A stretch of DNA of 64,000 bases from Rhodospirillales bacterium (GCA_019634165.1 JAHQVT010000006.1:372001-436000), one strand, 5' to 3'; positions 18,888 to 29,078 are shown, numbered from the stretch's first letter. Notes: generated by a model not told the origin, from the letters alone. Translations and numbers: made by a program.

Positions 18888-19829
18888 ATGTCAGCATTAG
18901 ACGAAGTCAGGGCGATGATGATTTTTGCCCGCGTGGTCGAAGAAGGCGGCTTTTCGGCCGCGGCGCGCAAGATGGGATTAAGTCGCGCAGCCATTTCACA
19001 TCAGATCAGGCAACTTGAAGCAAAGCTTGGCGTGCCGCTTCTTCGACGAAGTACACGTAACTTCAGTCTGACGGATGCTGGAACACGGTATTACGACAGT
19101 TGCCGAACCATTACGCTGGAAGCCGAAGCTGCGCGCAAGCGGGTTGAAGAATTGCGTGACGAGCCGGTCGGCATGATTTCAATCACATCATCAGTGCATC
19201 TTGGCACATTGCGCATTGTTCCGATCCTTGATCAATTCCGACAAGCTTATCCCGGTGTCGCGATTGATGTTCATTTAACCGATGACGTCGTTGATTTGAT
19301 CGGGCGTGGGATTGATATCGGGATTCGTTCCGGGCCGCTTAAAAGTTCAGACCTTAAAAGCTTCAAGCTATATCAAACGCACCGGATCATTGCGGCGAGT
19401 AAAGCGTATATCGCGCGGGCAGGAATGCCCCAAACACCGGATGCATTGGCCGAACATGAATGGGTGATGTATAGCCGCGTGCCGGAAACCTTGTCTTTAA
19501 TGTGTGATGGTGTTGAAAAACGCGTGCGTGTTTCTGGCAATGTGCGGGTCGATAATGCAACCGCGCGCTTACAGTTTGTAAGGGGCGGGCATGGATTGTC
19601 CATTGTTCCGCTTTGCGATGTTTACCAAGAAATCAAGAATGGGGATTTGGTTTGGGTACTGCCTGAATGCAGCCTGCCTGATCTTGAAGTTTATGCGGTC
19701 TATCCGTCGGGTGTGACACGCAGTGCAAAGGTGCAATCGCTATTGGAATTCATGCGTCGCGCCTTACGCGATGTTGATATTTCACGGAATGACGGGGCAG
19801 GAAGCGAGAGCCATATTGATCAATCTTGA
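18888..19829 (+). CDS. LysR-family transcriptional regulator
   Basis: 313 residues with an N-terminal winged helix-turn-helix (FSAAARKMGLSRAAISHQIR, about residues 22-41) and a LysR substrate-binding domain of the CrgA/DmlR-like subgroup (SSVHLGTLRIVPILDQFRQA, then DIGIRSGPL). It is divergently paired with the DJ-1/PfpI gene, which is the likely target. The co-inducer is unknown. Confidence 0.88.
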   Translation: MSALDEVRAMMIFARVVEEGGFSAAARKMGLSRAAISHQIRQLEAKLGVPLLRRSTRNFSLTDAGTRYYDSCRTITLEAEAARKRVEELRDEPVGMISITSSVHLGTLRIVPILDQFRQAYPGVAIDVHLTDDVVDLIGRGIDIGIRSGPLKSSDLKSFKLYQTHRIIAASKAYIARAGMPQTPDALAEHEWVMYSRVPETLSLMCDGVEKRVRVSGNVRVDNATARLQFVRGGHGLSIVPLCDVYQEIKNGDLVWVLPECSLPDLEVYAVYPSGVTRSAKVQSLLEFMRRALRDVDISRNDGAGSESHIDQS

Positions 19830-19869
19830 TTGATCGGCTATTTCCCTTTGACGACTTCACGGGGGACCC

Positions 19870-20448
19870 ATGGCCAATCTGTTTTTTTACTACTCGTCAA
19901 TGAATGCGGGAAAATCGACCACACTGCTTCAGGCGAGTTTCAACTACCGCGAACGCGGCATGGAAACGCTTTTGATGACGGTGGCGTTTGATGACCGTTT
20001 TGGCGAAGGCAAGATTGCGTCGCGCATTGGTCTTGAAGCCCCGGCAACCTTGTTTGATGCCAACACAGATATGTGTGCCTTGATCCTTGAAAAAATGGAA
20101 AGCAGCAAAGTTGATTGCGTTCTGATTGACGAGGCGCAGTTTCTAAGCAAGGCGCAAGTTTGGCAGCTTTCTGACATCGCTGATAAACACGGCGTGCCTG
20201 TGTTGTGCTATGGCATTCGAACTGATTTCCAAGGCGAGCTTTTCGAAGGTTCGAAATGGCTTTTGGCTTGGGCGGATAAGCTGAATGAGCTGAAAACTAT
20301 CTGCCATTGCGGACGTAAGGCCGGCATGGTTTTGCGGGTTGATGAAAAGGGTGATCCGGTCCGAGAAGGCGCGCAGGTCGAAATCGGCGGCAATGACCGC
20401 TATGTCCCGGTGTGTCGGCGCCATTTCAAGGACGCGATGGGAGAATAG
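19870..20448 (+). CDS. tdk: Thymidine kinase, type II
   Basis: Phosphorylates thymidine and deoxyuridine with ATP. The 192 residues include the P-loop [10 protein letters not shown] at 9-18, Walker B LIDEAQF at 85-91 with Glu88 as the likely base, and the zinc lasso ligands Cys145, Cys147, Cys182 and His185, at the same numbering as the E. coli enzyme. The start ATG 19870 follows a GGGGG-containing site. It stands alone, 40 bases after the LysR gene, and complements the nucleoside catabolic block at 31520-42399. Confidence 0.96.
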   Translation: MANLFFYYSSMNAGKSTTLLQASFNYRERGMETLLMTVAFDDRFGEGKIASRIGLEAPATLFDANTDMCALILEKMESSKVDCVLIDEAQFLSKAQVWQLSDIADKHGVPVLCYGIRTDFQGELFEGSKWLLAWADKLNELKTICHCGRKAGMVLRVDEKGDPVREGAQVEIGGNDRYVPVCRRHFKDAMGE

Positions 20449-20510
20449 CCGCCCATTATTGGGTTGATAGCACCCATCATTCCAATTGTATGATGAATTG
20501 ATTCGGTGTT

Positions 20511-21137
20511 TCAGCCCGCCATTATCGCTGAGATTTCCGGTGCCAGTAGGCTATAAGCCACCAGCCACATGACGCCACAGGTCAGTCCATCAATAATCTT
20601 CCATGTGATGGGACGCGCGACATAAGGGGCAAGCCAAGCCGCCCCCAATGCAATGGCAAAAAACCAGACGAAACTTGCACTCATTGCGCCAAGTGCAAAT
20701 CCAAGCCGTTCATCGGCTGGAAACTGACCGCCAATACCACCCAGCATCACCACCGTATCAAGATACACATGCGGGTTAAGGAGGGTGACGGCCAAGGTGG
20801 TTGAAAGAACCGCCTTCCAGCCGGTTTTGGAAATGGCTTCGTCAGACAGTGTTTCAGTTTCAAATAAACGCTTAAGCGCACCAAATCCATACCAGATCAG
20901 AAATGCGCCACCACCCCATGCGGCGATCTTGGTCAGAAGCGGATAGGCGGCAATCAAGGTTCCCAGCCCGGCAACACCAGCAGCAATGAGCATCGCATCA
21001 CATAGTGCGCAAACAAAGGCGACCATTATAGGATGGTTACGGCGCAATCCCTGTCCAAGGACAAAGGCGTTCTGTGCGCCAATCGCGATAATTAGTCCGC
21101 CGCCAAGGCCAAATCCAGTCGCAAAGGTCAAAAGCAT
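20511..21137 (-). CDS. argO: LysE/ArgO-family basic amino-acid exporter
   Basis: Six-helix inner-membrane exporter of 208 residues. The first helix and loop (IIAIGAQNAFVLGQGLRR) and LNPHVYLDTVVMLGG are signatures of the LysE/ArgO group, which expels arginine and lysine. It is divergent from an argP-type LysR gene across 102 bases, the classic arrangement in which ArgP with arginine activates argO. The symbol follows the family and the pairing; lysine export is equally possible. Confidence 0.9.
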   Translation of the reverse strand: MLLTFATGFGLGGGLIIAIGAQNAFVLGQGLRRNHPIMVAFVCALCDAMLIAAGVAGLGTLIAAYPLLTKIAAWGGGAFLIWYGFGALKRLFETETLSDEAISKTGWKAVLSTTLAVTLLNPHVYLDTVVMLGGIGGQFPADERLGFALGAMSASFVWFFAIALGAAWLAPYVARPITWKIIDGLTCGVMWLVAYSLLAPEISAIMAG

Positions 21138-21239
21138 TTTGGCATTCCACTGTTTGTTGGTCCGCCAGTGATAACAATTTCTTGAAATAAGAAAATCGAA
21201 TTATATTAAAGTATCATTAGACAAATTAATGGTGCAGAT

Positions 21240-22139
21240 ATGCTCGACTACAAATTGCTTCAGGCCAGTGCCGAGGTCATCCGTCATGGCAGCTTTGATA
21301 AGGCTGCCCGTGAATTGGGACTTACGCAGTCCGCAGTGTCGCAGCGCGTAAAACTGTTAGAAGAACGATTAGGGCAACCCGTTATCATTCGGGCTAAGCC
21401 GATTGCCGCAACGGCGGCAGGGCAAAGGTTACTTGCACATTATCAAAGTGTGCGGTTGCTGGAGCAAGATCTTCATGACGAACTTCCTGTCATTCAAACG
21501 GATGGCGGGTTCGGACAGGTGGCATTGGCAGTAAATGCCGACAGTCTTGCGACATGGTTTGTTGATGTGCCGAAAAATCTGTTTGAACGGTTGGGGTTAC
21601 TGGTTCAGTTGTCGGTTAATGACGAATCACTAAACCACACAGCGCTTCAGGATGGTACGGTGTTGGGCGCGGTTAGTTTGCGTCCGACTGCCATTCAGGG
21701 GTGCCGTGTTCGCCCATTGGGGGTGATGCGCTATGTCATGGTCGTATCACCCGAGTTCAACGCACGATATTTTGCCAAAGGGGTAACGTCCGATGCGTTG
21801 CGTAAATGTCCGGCGGTAAATTTTTCCGAACATGACGAATTGCAAAACCAGTTTCTAAAACAGTATTTCGGGCTGAACGCTGGCGAGTTTCCTGCGCATA
21901 TGATTCCAAGTTCGCAAGGTTTTGTCACGGTGGCGGAGCAGGGCATAGCCTATGCCGTTGTCGAACAGCATCAGGCAGAGCAAGGCTTGAAAAATGGAAC
22001 ATTGGTTCAGCCCTGTCAGCATACAATCGAGCGGCCCCTATATTGGCATCACAAAACCATCCAAAGTCGGCTTCTTGATCAGGTCAACGACATTGTGCTG
22101 ACCCAAGCCCGCCGTTTTTTACCCACGATTGCAGTGTAA
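21240..22139 (+). CDS. argP: LysR-family regulator ArgP (IciA/LysG)
   Basis: 299 residues. N-terminal HTH in SFDKAARELGLTQSAVSQRV (about 18-37) and the ArgP-specific LLEERLGQPVIIRAKP wing. The remainder is a LysR effector domain. ArgP/LysG regulators sense arginine and lysine and control the exporter gene; the divergent argO supports this. The intergenic 21138-21239 should hold its operator; it is AT-rich and I could not define a precise T-N11-A site. Confidence 0.9.
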   Translation: MLDYKLLQASAEVIRHGSFDKAARELGLTQSAVSQRVKLLEERLGQPVIIRAKPIAATAAGQRLLAHYQSVRLLEQDLHDELPVIQTDGGFGQVALAVNADSLATWFVDVPKNLFERLGLLVQLSVNDESLNHTALQDGTVLGAVSLRPTAIQGCRVRPLGVMRYVMVVSPEFNARYFAKGVTSDALRKCPAVNFSEHDELQNQFLKQYFGLNAGEFPAHMIPSSQGFVTVAEQGIAYAVVEQHQAEQGLKNGTLVQPCQHTIERPLYWHHKTIQSRLLDQVNDIVLTQARRFLPTIAV

Positions 22140-22285
22140 AAGTCTGATAAGGCGGGGTTTTTTCTGGCTGAAACCCGTCGGGCAGTCGGCTTGAAACACG
22201 TATCAGATTTGACTTGAAGGCAAAATTGACGCTTACTTTGCCAGACGAGCCAATTTGTATAACGGTTTGTTTAAACGGGAATTCC

Positions 22286-23617
22286 ATGTCGCATAGACTG
22301 ATTGCATGTGAGCATTGCGACTATCTTCATGTCGAGGAAGATATCCCGACAGGTAGTGTGGCTTGCTGTGTGCGATGTGGATCACCATTATACTCGGCTG
22401 AACAAGCACACTTCGATAAACCTTTGGCCTTTGCCATTACCGCATTGTTGCTGTTTATCATTGCCAACAGCTTTCCTGTCCTGACCTTTGCCATGGAAGG
22501 GCGGGTTGAAACCAACACGCTGGGCAGCGGTGTTTTAACCTTTTGGCAGGAAGGTTTTCCCTTTTTGGCCTTAATGGTCGCACTGACATCAATCCTTGCA
22601 CCGTTATTCCTGATTGTGGCGCATATCTACGTCTTGCTGCCAATCTGGCTAAACATCCGGTTGCCCGGGATGCAAAAAGTCTGGCGTGTTCTTGCGCTTG
22701 TACGGCCATGGTCAATGCTTGATGTTTTCCTGATTGGCTTATTGGTCGCGCTTACGAAATTGACCGATTTTGCCCAAGTGATTGCAGGTCCGGCTTTTTT
22801 CGCGGTGTGCTGTCTTATCCCAACGGTATTATTGATGAATGTGACCCTTGATCCGCGCTATGTCTGGCGGCGGCTTGCACCGGATCGTTTGCGTTATCCC
22901 GATCAGGATGATCTTAAAAGACTTTCGAACGGAAGCGGTGTTTCGCAGGCGCGACATTGTGGGCTTTTGACGTGTCATACATGTGCGATGGTGGTGCTGG
23001 AACAAAAAGATGGTCATACCCGTTGCCCGCGCTGCGGTGATGCTGTGCATCAACGTAAGGCCAGAAGTCTTTCACGGGCATGGGCTTTGTTGTTAACAGC
23101 GGTGATATTGTATGTCCCGGCCAATGTCTTTCCGATCATGACCGTGACCTATCTTGGTCGGGCAGAGGCTGATACCATTTTATCTGGGGTTGCAGCTTTG
23201 GCGCAGGCAGGTGAATGGCCAATTGCGATTGTGGTGTTTGTGGCAAGTATTCTGGTGCCAATCGTCAAGATTGTCTTGTTGGGATGGGTGTATTTTGCGA
23301 CCTATTTGGGGCTGGCTGGGCCGCTTAGGGAACGCACACTGATCTATCGGATAACCGAGCTGGTTGGTCGATGGTCGATGGTCGATGTATTTATGGTCTC
23401 GATCCTTGCGGCCTTGGTTAAACTTGGCAATATCGCATCTGTTCAACCGGGCTTTGGTGCTGTGGCCTTTTGCGGTGTCGTTATTGCAACCATGTTATCG
23501 GCGATGGCATTCGATCCGCGCCTTATATGGGACCGGGCGGGGCTGGCCCGATCAAAATTCAGCAAGCGAAATGCTGATGAACAAGACCAAATTGAAAAGC
23601 AGGGGGCAGCGTCATGA
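22286..23617 (+). CDS. pqiA: PqiA-type membrane protein of an MCE transport system
   Basis: Inner-membrane partner of the MCE protein PqiB in phospholipid traffic across the periplasm. The 443 residues consist of two similar halves, each with a CxxC zinc-ribbon (CEHCDYLHVEED with CCVRCG; CHTC with CPRCG) followed by four membrane helices. ANSFPVLTFAMEGR and ANVFPIMTVTYLGR mark the equivalent positions. The frame opens at TTG 22214, but ATG 22286 precedes the first zinc motif and is the likely start. It overlaps pqiB by four bases. Confidence 0.92.
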   Translation: MSHRLIACEHCDYLHVEEDIPTGSVACCVRCGSPLYSAEQAHFDKPLAFAITALLLFIIANSFPVLTFAMEGRVETNTLGSGVLTFWQEGFPFLALMVALTSILAPLFLIVAHIYVLLPIWLNIRLPGMQKVWRVLALVRPWSMLDVFLIGLLVALTKLTDFAQVIAGPAFFAVCCLIPTVLLMNVTLDPRYVWRRLAPDRLRYPDQDDLKRLSNGSGVSQARHCGLLTCHTCAMVVLEQKDGHTRCPRCGDAVHQRKARSLSRAWALLLTAVILYVPANVFPIMTVTYLGRAEADTILSGVAALAQAGEWPIAIVVFVASILVPIVKIVLLGWVYFATYLGLAGPLRERTLIYRITELVGRWSMVDVFMVSILAALVKLGNIASVQPGFGAVAFCGVVIATMLSAMAFDPRLIWDRAGLARSKFSKRNADEQDQIEKQGAAS

Positions 23618-25293
23618 CTGACGAAAATACTTCTTCATCTGACTGGCGGCCTGGCATGCCTGAAGTTAAAAAAGGATGGGGACGGTTTTCCATCATTTGG
23701 CTGGTGCCGCTTGTTGCTTTGATTATTGGTGGGTGGTTGCTTTGGCGTGACATTATGTCAAAGGGACCAGAGATCAGCGTTACGTTTCAGGGGGCTGAAG
23801 GAATATCAGCCGGAAAAACGGCCGTTCGCTATCGCGATGTTGATGTTGGTCAGGTGATCGAGGTCAAGCTTGCAGAAGATTTGGAACATGTCCGTTTGGC
23901 GATCCGAATGGATGCGGATTTTAGCGACTATCTTACAGACAAAACTCGGTTTTGGGTTGTTCGACCGCGCGTCACAGCGCGGGGCATTACAGGCTTGGAC
24001 ACAATTGTTTCAGGTGCCTATATCGAAGTGGTCCCAGATAAGACAGGTGAACGAAAACGAACGTTTGTTGGCGAAGAAGACCCGCAACTTGTTCATAATC
24101 AGGAAGACGGCACGCGGTTTATCCTAAAAGCCGAAGAACTTGGATCGCTGGGGGCGGGGACACCGGTTCTGTTGCGCGGGATTGAAGTCGGAGAAGTTCT
24201 AGATACCGAATTGGATGAAAATGCCAAAGGCGTTTCCATCTCGGTCTTTATTCGCAAACCGTTTGATGCACTTGTCAAACGCGATACGCGGTTTTGGGAT
24301 TCAAGCGGTATCGCACTTGATCTAAACGCAGATGGGTTTTCTGTCCGTGCGCAATCGGTGCGTTCGGTTCTGGCTGGCGGGATTAATTTCTACACGCCAG
24401 ATGTAAGCGTGAACGAAGATAAAGCACCGGCGGAAACTGTTTTTCGCTTGCATGGCAGCTTGGAAAAGGCCGAGTTGCTTGCCCAAGGATACAGCCAAAA
24501 ATACATCCTTTATTTTGATTCATCCGTGCGCGGGTTGTCTCGTGGTGCGCCGGTGGATTTCAATGGTATTCGCGTTGGTACCGTTGAAAGTGTTGATTTG
24601 GAATATGTTGTCAGCCAACGGTCATTCCGTGTTCCCGTTGTGGTGACAATTGAACCCGAACGCGTGCAGTTTGTTGGCGTAAATGTCGGAGATATTGATC
24701 CGACGGCGACAATTCAGACGCTGGTTGATGGTGGTTTGCGCGCAAGGCTTAAGACGGGCAGCTTCATAACGGGGCAGTTATTTGTCGATCTATCGATGAA
24801 TCCGGTATCACCAGCCCGGTATTTGGGTAATGGAAAGGGCAATATTCCTGAATTGCCGACATTGCCGCAAAAGCTTGATGAAATTGCAAATTCTCTGACC
24901 AGTTTGCTGGAAAAGGTTGAAACCTTCCCGCTCGAAGAAATTGGCATTCGGTTGCTTGGGACGGTCGAGGGGATGGAAAATATCGTGACGTCCCCCGCAT
25001 TGACTGAAGGAATGGCAAGCTTGCAACAAGCTGCCGCAGGGCTGAGCAGTCTGGTTGAAAATCTTGATTCCAGCGTTCTTCCGGCCACACAAACCGCCCT
25101 TGACGCCGCACGTGAAGCACTGGGCGGTGTTCGAGATGTAACAGCACCAACTTCGCCCGTGCGGTACAATCTTGAACAGGCGCTTAAGGAACTGAGTGCG
25201 ACGGCACGGTCATTGCGTGATCTTACGGAATTTCTTGAACAAAACCCGAGTGCATTGATCCTTGGGAAAAGTGGCCCAAAGGAGGATGACTGA
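23614..25293 (+). CDS. pqiB: PqiB, MCE-domain protein
   Basis: Forms the periplasm-spanning tube of the Pqi system. Of 559 residues, the membrane anchor is at 23-44, and three MCE domains begin near 52 (ISVTFQGAEGISAGKTAVRY), 168 (TRFILKAEELGSLGAGTPVL) and 297 (YILYFDSSVRGLSRGAPVDF). A long helical C-terminal region follows, as in E. coli PqiB. It overlaps pqiA (ATGA) and pqiC (TGATG), so the three are translated together. Confidence 0.94.
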   Translation: MTDENTSSSDWRPGMPEVKKGWGRFSIIWLVPLVALIIGGWLLWRDIMSKGPEISVTFQGAEGISAGKTAVRYRDVDVGQVIEVKLAEDLEHVRLAIRMDADFSDYLTDKTRFWVVRPRVTARGITGLDTIVSGAYIEVVPDKTGERKRTFVGEEDPQLVHNQEDGTRFILKAEELGSLGAGTPVLLRGIEVGEVLDTELDENAKGVSISVFIRKPFDALVKRDTRFWDSSGIALDLNADGFSVRAQSVRSVLAGGINFYTPDVSVNEDKAPAETVFRLHGSLEKAELLAQGYSQKYILYFDSSVRGLSRGAPVDFNGIRVGTVESVDLEYVVSQRSFRVPVVVTIEPERVQFVGVNVGDIDPTATIQTLVDGGLRARLKTGSFITGQLFVDLSMNPVSPARYLGNGKGNIPELPTLPQKLDEIANSLTSLLEKVETFPLEEIGIRLLGTVEGMENIVTSPALTEGMASLQQAAAGLSSLVENLDSSVLPATQTALDAAREALGGVRDVTAPTSPVRYNLEQALKELSATARSLRDLTEFLEQNPSALILGKSGPKEDD

Positions 25294-25886
25294 TGCGACA
25301 GATAACCCGAAAGCAGATCAGTAAATGCGTCTTACTGTTTGCCGTGCCGTTATTGATGGCCTGTGCAGCCCAATCTGTTCCAGATCACTACTATCTGTTG
25401 TCGCCAAGCGCACCGCAGATAGCAGATCCTTCTGTTCAGTCACCTGTTGTTGGCATTGGGCCTGTGACAATTCCAAGCCATCTGGATCGATCTACCATTG
25501 TTTCGCGCAGCAGTGCCAACCGGGTTGTCGTTAATTCAGGGCACCGTTGGGCAGAGCCATTGGACGAAAATATCAACCGGGTTCTGATGGATAATCTGGA
25601 TCGGACCGGTAAAGTATCTCGGCTTGAGGCTTTCCCATGGACGTCACGCGATGGGGTTGAATGGCAAGTTGTTGTTGATATTGACCGGTTTGAACGGCAG
25701 GCAGAAGGCAACGTGATTTTAACAGCGCGCTGGAAACTGATCCGGTTTGAAAGCGGTGAGATTGCCCATGCCGCGAAATATAGCAAGGTAAGCACGCCGA
25801 GTGATGCTTCGATCGAAAACACTGTAATGGCGATGAGTACGTTGTTATCGGATATGAGTGTAGAGATTGCCAACCATCTACCGTGA
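25293..25886 (+). CDS. pqiC: PqiC, outer-membrane lipoprotein of the Pqi system
   Basis: 197-residue lipoprotein. The signal peptide ends with the lipobox LLMAC, making Cys24 the lipidated residue, followed by a PqiC/YmbA (ABC-type auxiliary) domain with DHYYLLSP and VGIGPVTIPSHLDR. It should anchor the MCE tube at the outer membrane. Its ATG overlaps the pqiB stop by one base. No terminator was recognised immediately after it. Confidence 0.91.
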   Translation: MRQITRKQISKCVLLFAVPLLMACAAQSVPDHYYLLSPSAPQIADPSVQSPVVGIGPVTIPSHLDRSTIVSRSSANRVVVNSGHRWAEPLDENINRVLMDNLDRTGKVSRLEAFPWTSRDGVEWQVVVDIDRFERQAEGNVILTARWKLIRFESGEIAHAAKYSKVSTPSDASIENTVMAMSTLLSDMSVEIANHLP

Positions 25887-26157
25887 GGAAGTTTGCTGAT
25901 TGATCAACGTTAAATAGGGGGTTATCAATCCCGAATTGTGATTGGTTGGCAAATTGTATGGTGGCAGAAAATTTTCCGTGCTTTTAAGCCCCGTAAAACT
26001 GCCAAAATCAAAAAAGACGACAACAACCTATTGTTTCCAACGTCCAAATAGTCTTATAAAGAAGATACAAATATAAAAAAATTGGGACACGCGCCTGACT
26101 GAATAAACGGCAAATTCATGCCGTCCCAAACAGGAAGTTAGGGAGCCAGAGCGCATC

Positions 26158-27846
26158 ATGTCGGATACGACATTTGAAGTACGAGTTCAGCGGGGGGATC
26201 GCTGGATCATCCATTCGACATTTGATGTCGAAAAGGAAGCGGTAACGGAAGCTGAAAAACTTCTGAAGACCAAAGTTTCTGCCGTACGCGTAGTCCGTGA
26301 TTGGGAGCGCGGCGACGGTCGTCATATCGAAAAAGTTCTTCTTGAAAAAGAAGGTGCTGGCGAAGATGAGGAAGAAGACGTTCGCGTCTCTCACATCGAC
26401 GAAGCACCGCTTTGCGAAACAGATAATGATCTGTTGCAGAAGGAAAGCCGCGCGACCATCAACAGGTTGCTGCGCAAGTATTTTGAACAGGAAATCCTGA
26501 CTCCTTGCGAGGTAATGTATAATTACCAAAACCTTCGCAAGTTGATGTTCCATGACACCTTGATGCCAACGGCGGTCGACAAGGTTGCCGGGCTTCATGC
26601 CAAGGCGACCGAAGGCGATCATATCGAGGCGATGAACAATCTTCATGGCGCGATTGAACAGCTTTCAGCACGCGCGCGTGAGGTTGAAAAGGTTGATCTT
26701 CCTGCATTTGAAGATGCGACAATTTCTGAAGTACGCGATGAAATTCGCCGATTGAATCTTGCCGAAGACACCGACTTCCTGACAATGGTCGCACTGACCC
26801 GTGTGATGTCATCGACACGCAACTGGGTTGGTAAACTTGATCTAGCACTTAAGGTTAAGGGCGATGAAAAGGACGAAGCTGCGCGTAAGATGCTTGATGA
26901 TGTCATTGCAGACATCCTTGGGTCTCCGGTCGCACTAAAGGAGCTTTTGGGAAGCTCTCGTAGCTTTGGCGAAGCAGTGACCATGCATATCGATCTAGCA
27001 CTTGGTCGGGCAAAGGGTAATCGCGGTGCTGCGGATGATATTCTAGAGTTACTTAATCCTTTGTTTGGTTCGGGGCTGCTATCGACCAGTCAGGACGCGA
27101 TGTTTGACTATGTGGTGCGCGAACTGCGCAGCGCAAACAATCTGACCCGCCATGAAAGTGATCCAGATCCATTAGAAGGCATTCTTGATCGGCTGGTCAC
27201 GGAAAAAGGCGTTATTTATGGGACGCCCATGATCGAAGCCCTTGCCGAGCGTGGGGCGCGCTTGCGCAATGTTGGTGGGCCGCGCGCCTTGATTGAAGGC
27301 GTTGCAGAAATCAGCGGCCGTCTTATTCCGAACTGGCGTAAATTGACGTGGCTTATGGCGGTTGCCAATAGCGCGATTGTGGAAGATTACGCAGATGAAC
27401 TGTTCGTCATGATGCGCGATACAGTGAAAGATATGCGGGCATTGCGTGCGTTCTGTGATCCGGAATCCAAGCCACGCGACAAGATGGCAACCGTCAAGCA
27501 AATGAGCGACGTCTTAGGCGAATGCAAATTGGACGACGATCAAAAAGCAGAAATTGCCGAAAAGCTTGATGACGGATTGGCCGAATATCTCGTTCGAGAA
27601 AAAGTAATTGAACGGATTGATAATCCGTCACTGCACTTGCGCAAACGCGCTTACATGCTTGTACAGTTTTGTTCGAGTGGCGTTTTGATCGAAGGTAAGT
27701 CTGCTGCAATGGCCAGGAAAAGGGTGGTTGGCTATCTCAAACAACCCAACTTCACCGATAAGCTGGTCGATGACATCAAGGACATGACCACGAAGGAAGG
27801 CACAATCCGTGATTTTTATGCGCTGTTGCAGCGAAGCGGGTTCTAA
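26158..27846 (+). CDS. Conserved-looking hypothetical protein, 562 residues
   Basis: I do not recognise this family. ATG 26158 is preceded by AGGAAG and GGGAGC-like sequence. The protein has no signal peptide or membrane segment. Residues 1-50 resemble a small alpha-beta module (FEVRVQRGDRWIIHSTFDVE), residues 60-80 are strongly acidic (EGAGEDEEEDVRV), and from about 90 to the end it is almost entirely helical and charged. No catalytic motif stands out. It stands alone, 270 bases after pqiC, with its own terminator at 27897. An abundant cytosolic scaffold or regulator is possible; that is speculation. Confidence 0.85.
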   Translation: MSDTTFEVRVQRGDRWIIHSTFDVEKEAVTEAEKLLKTKVSAVRVVRDWERGDGRHIEKVLLEKEGAGEDEEEDVRVSHIDEAPLCETDNDLLQKESRATINRLLRKYFEQEILTPCEVMYNYQNLRKLMFHDTLMPTAVDKVAGLHAKATEGDHIEAMNNLHGAIEQLSARAREVEKVDLPAFEDATISEVRDEIRRLNLAEDTDFLTMVALTRVMSSTRNWVGKLDLALKVKGDEKDEAARKMLDDVIADILGSPVALKELLGSSRSFGEAVTMHIDLALGRAKGNRGAADDILELLNPLFGSGLLSTSQDAMFDYVVRELRSANNLTRHESDPDPLEGILDRLVTEKGVIYGTPMIEALAERGARLRNVGGPRALIEGVAEISGRLIPNWRKLTWLMAVANSAIVEDYADELFVMMRDTVKDMRALRAFCDPESKPRDKMATVKQMSDVLGECKLDDDQKAEIAEKLDDGLAEYLVREKVIERIDNPSLHLRKRAYMLVQFCSSGVLIEGKSAAMARKRVVGYLKQPNFTDKLVDDIKDMTTKEGTIRDFYALLQRSGF

Positions 27847-27896
27847 ATTCCGAGTTTGCCGACCCTTGTCTTCTGCTAATTGATGAATTGACATAA

Positions 27897-27939
27897 AAAC
27901 ACCCCACGAAGCCAAAATGGCAAAATTCGTGGGGTGTTT
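27897..27939. terminator. Terminator after the 562-residue protein gene
   Basis: 14-bp perfect stem AAACACCCCACGAA / TTCGTGGGGTGTTT; the 15-base loop itself contains GCCA/TGGC. It lies 50 bases after the stop codon. Confidence 0.8.
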
Positions 27940-27997
27940 GTCATTGTTGCCAATGTCAATCTGCGGCATCCTTAAATTGTCATAAGGAGAAGCCGCA

Positions 27998-29029
27998 ATG
28001 CCAAATTCCGCTGAGTCCCGAAGATTAATCGCCTGCCATGCGTATGATGATGTGATGAGTTTGGATATCGTTGGCCCGCTTCAGGTTTTTAGTTCGGCCA
28101 ATGATGAGCTTTCCAAGATGGGGCGTGCCAAAGCTTATGACGGTATTGTCGTTGCAGACACAGAAGGGCCAGTCCAAACATCTTGTGGTGTACGGCTCTA
28201 TGCCGATATGGGATGGCGTGACTTGGATCTGTGCCGTGTTGATACGCTTTTTGTGCCGGGTGGGTCCGGTGTATTCAAGCAGCTTAAGGACGCACAGATC
28301 CTTGATTGGGTCCGGCACGCAGAAAAAGTTATTCCGCGTCTGGGATCGGTCTGTTCCGGCGCGTTGGTTTTGGCCCAGGCAGGCGTTCTTGATGGCCGAA
28401 TGGCAACGACCCATTGGTCGCGCTGTGAACAAATGGCACGTGATTTTCCAGCCATCCACATGATGGGCGATCGATTACATAGTTATGATCCGACCGGGCA
28501 GGATGGTGATCCTCATGTCTTTACCTCGGCGGGGGTAACGGCGGGGATTGATCTTGCCCTTGCGATTGTTGAAGCGGACTTTGGGCGCGCATTGGCCCTG
28601 TCGGTTGCGCGTCGGCTTGTGATGTTTCTGAAACGGCCGGGCGGTCAGGCACAGTTCAGTGCGTATTTAATCCCTGAAACTGGGACAACGGCGCGATTGA
28701 GCAGCCTGCTTGAATGGTTGCCTGCCAATCTTGCTTCTGATTTGTCGCTTGAATCCCTTGCGGGACGGGCAGGCATGACGCCACGGACCTTCTCGCGTGT
28801 GTTTTCACGTGATCTGGGTATGAGCCCAGCCCGCTATGTTGAGCGGGTCCGGGTTGAAGCCGCACGGGCGTTGCTACAAGACGAAACGGTCACTATTTCG
28901 CGGGTAGCAGACTTATGCGGGTTCCGACACCAAGAAACATTGCGCCGGGCATTTCAGCGACATCTTTCTGTCAGTCCTCAGGAATATGCCGAACGGTTCG
29001 CGCGCAAGGCTTTGGTGAGCGCGACATAA
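27998..29029 (+). CDS. GlxA-type transcriptional regulator (DJ-1/PfpI domain plus AraC HTH)
   Basis: 343 residues. The N-terminal 190 form a DJ-1/PfpI-like sensor domain with an elbow at VCSGALVLAQAG (Cys119) and TSAGVTAGIDLAL; the C-terminal 100 are an AraC double helix-turn-helix (AGMTPRTFSRVFSRDLGMSP and ISRVADLCGFRHQETLRRAF). Such GlxA/ArgR/GbdR-like regulators often sense nitrogenous metabolites. ATG 27998 follows AAGGAG. The MFS gene 49 bases downstream is the probable target, and it is frameshifted. Confidence 0.9.
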   Translation: MPNSAESRRLIACHAYDDVMSLDIVGPLQVFSSANDELSKMGRAKAYDGIVVADTEGPVQTSCGVRLYADMGWRDLDLCRVDTLFVPGGSGVFKQLKDAQILDWVRHAEKVIPRLGSVCSGALVLAQAGVLDGRMATTHWSRCEQMARDFPAIHMMGDRLHSYDPTGQDGDPHVFTSAGVTAGIDLALAIVEADFGRALALSVARRLVMFLKRPGGQAQFSAYLIPETGTTARLSSLLEWLPANLASDLSLESLAGRAGMTPRTFSRVFSRDLGMSPARYVERVRVEAARALLQDETVTISRVADLCGFRHQETLRRAFQRHLSVSPQEYAERFARKALVSAT

Positions 29030-29078
29030 AACGCCTTTAGGCATCATCATCACAATTTGATTTTTCGGAGTTAGGAAC

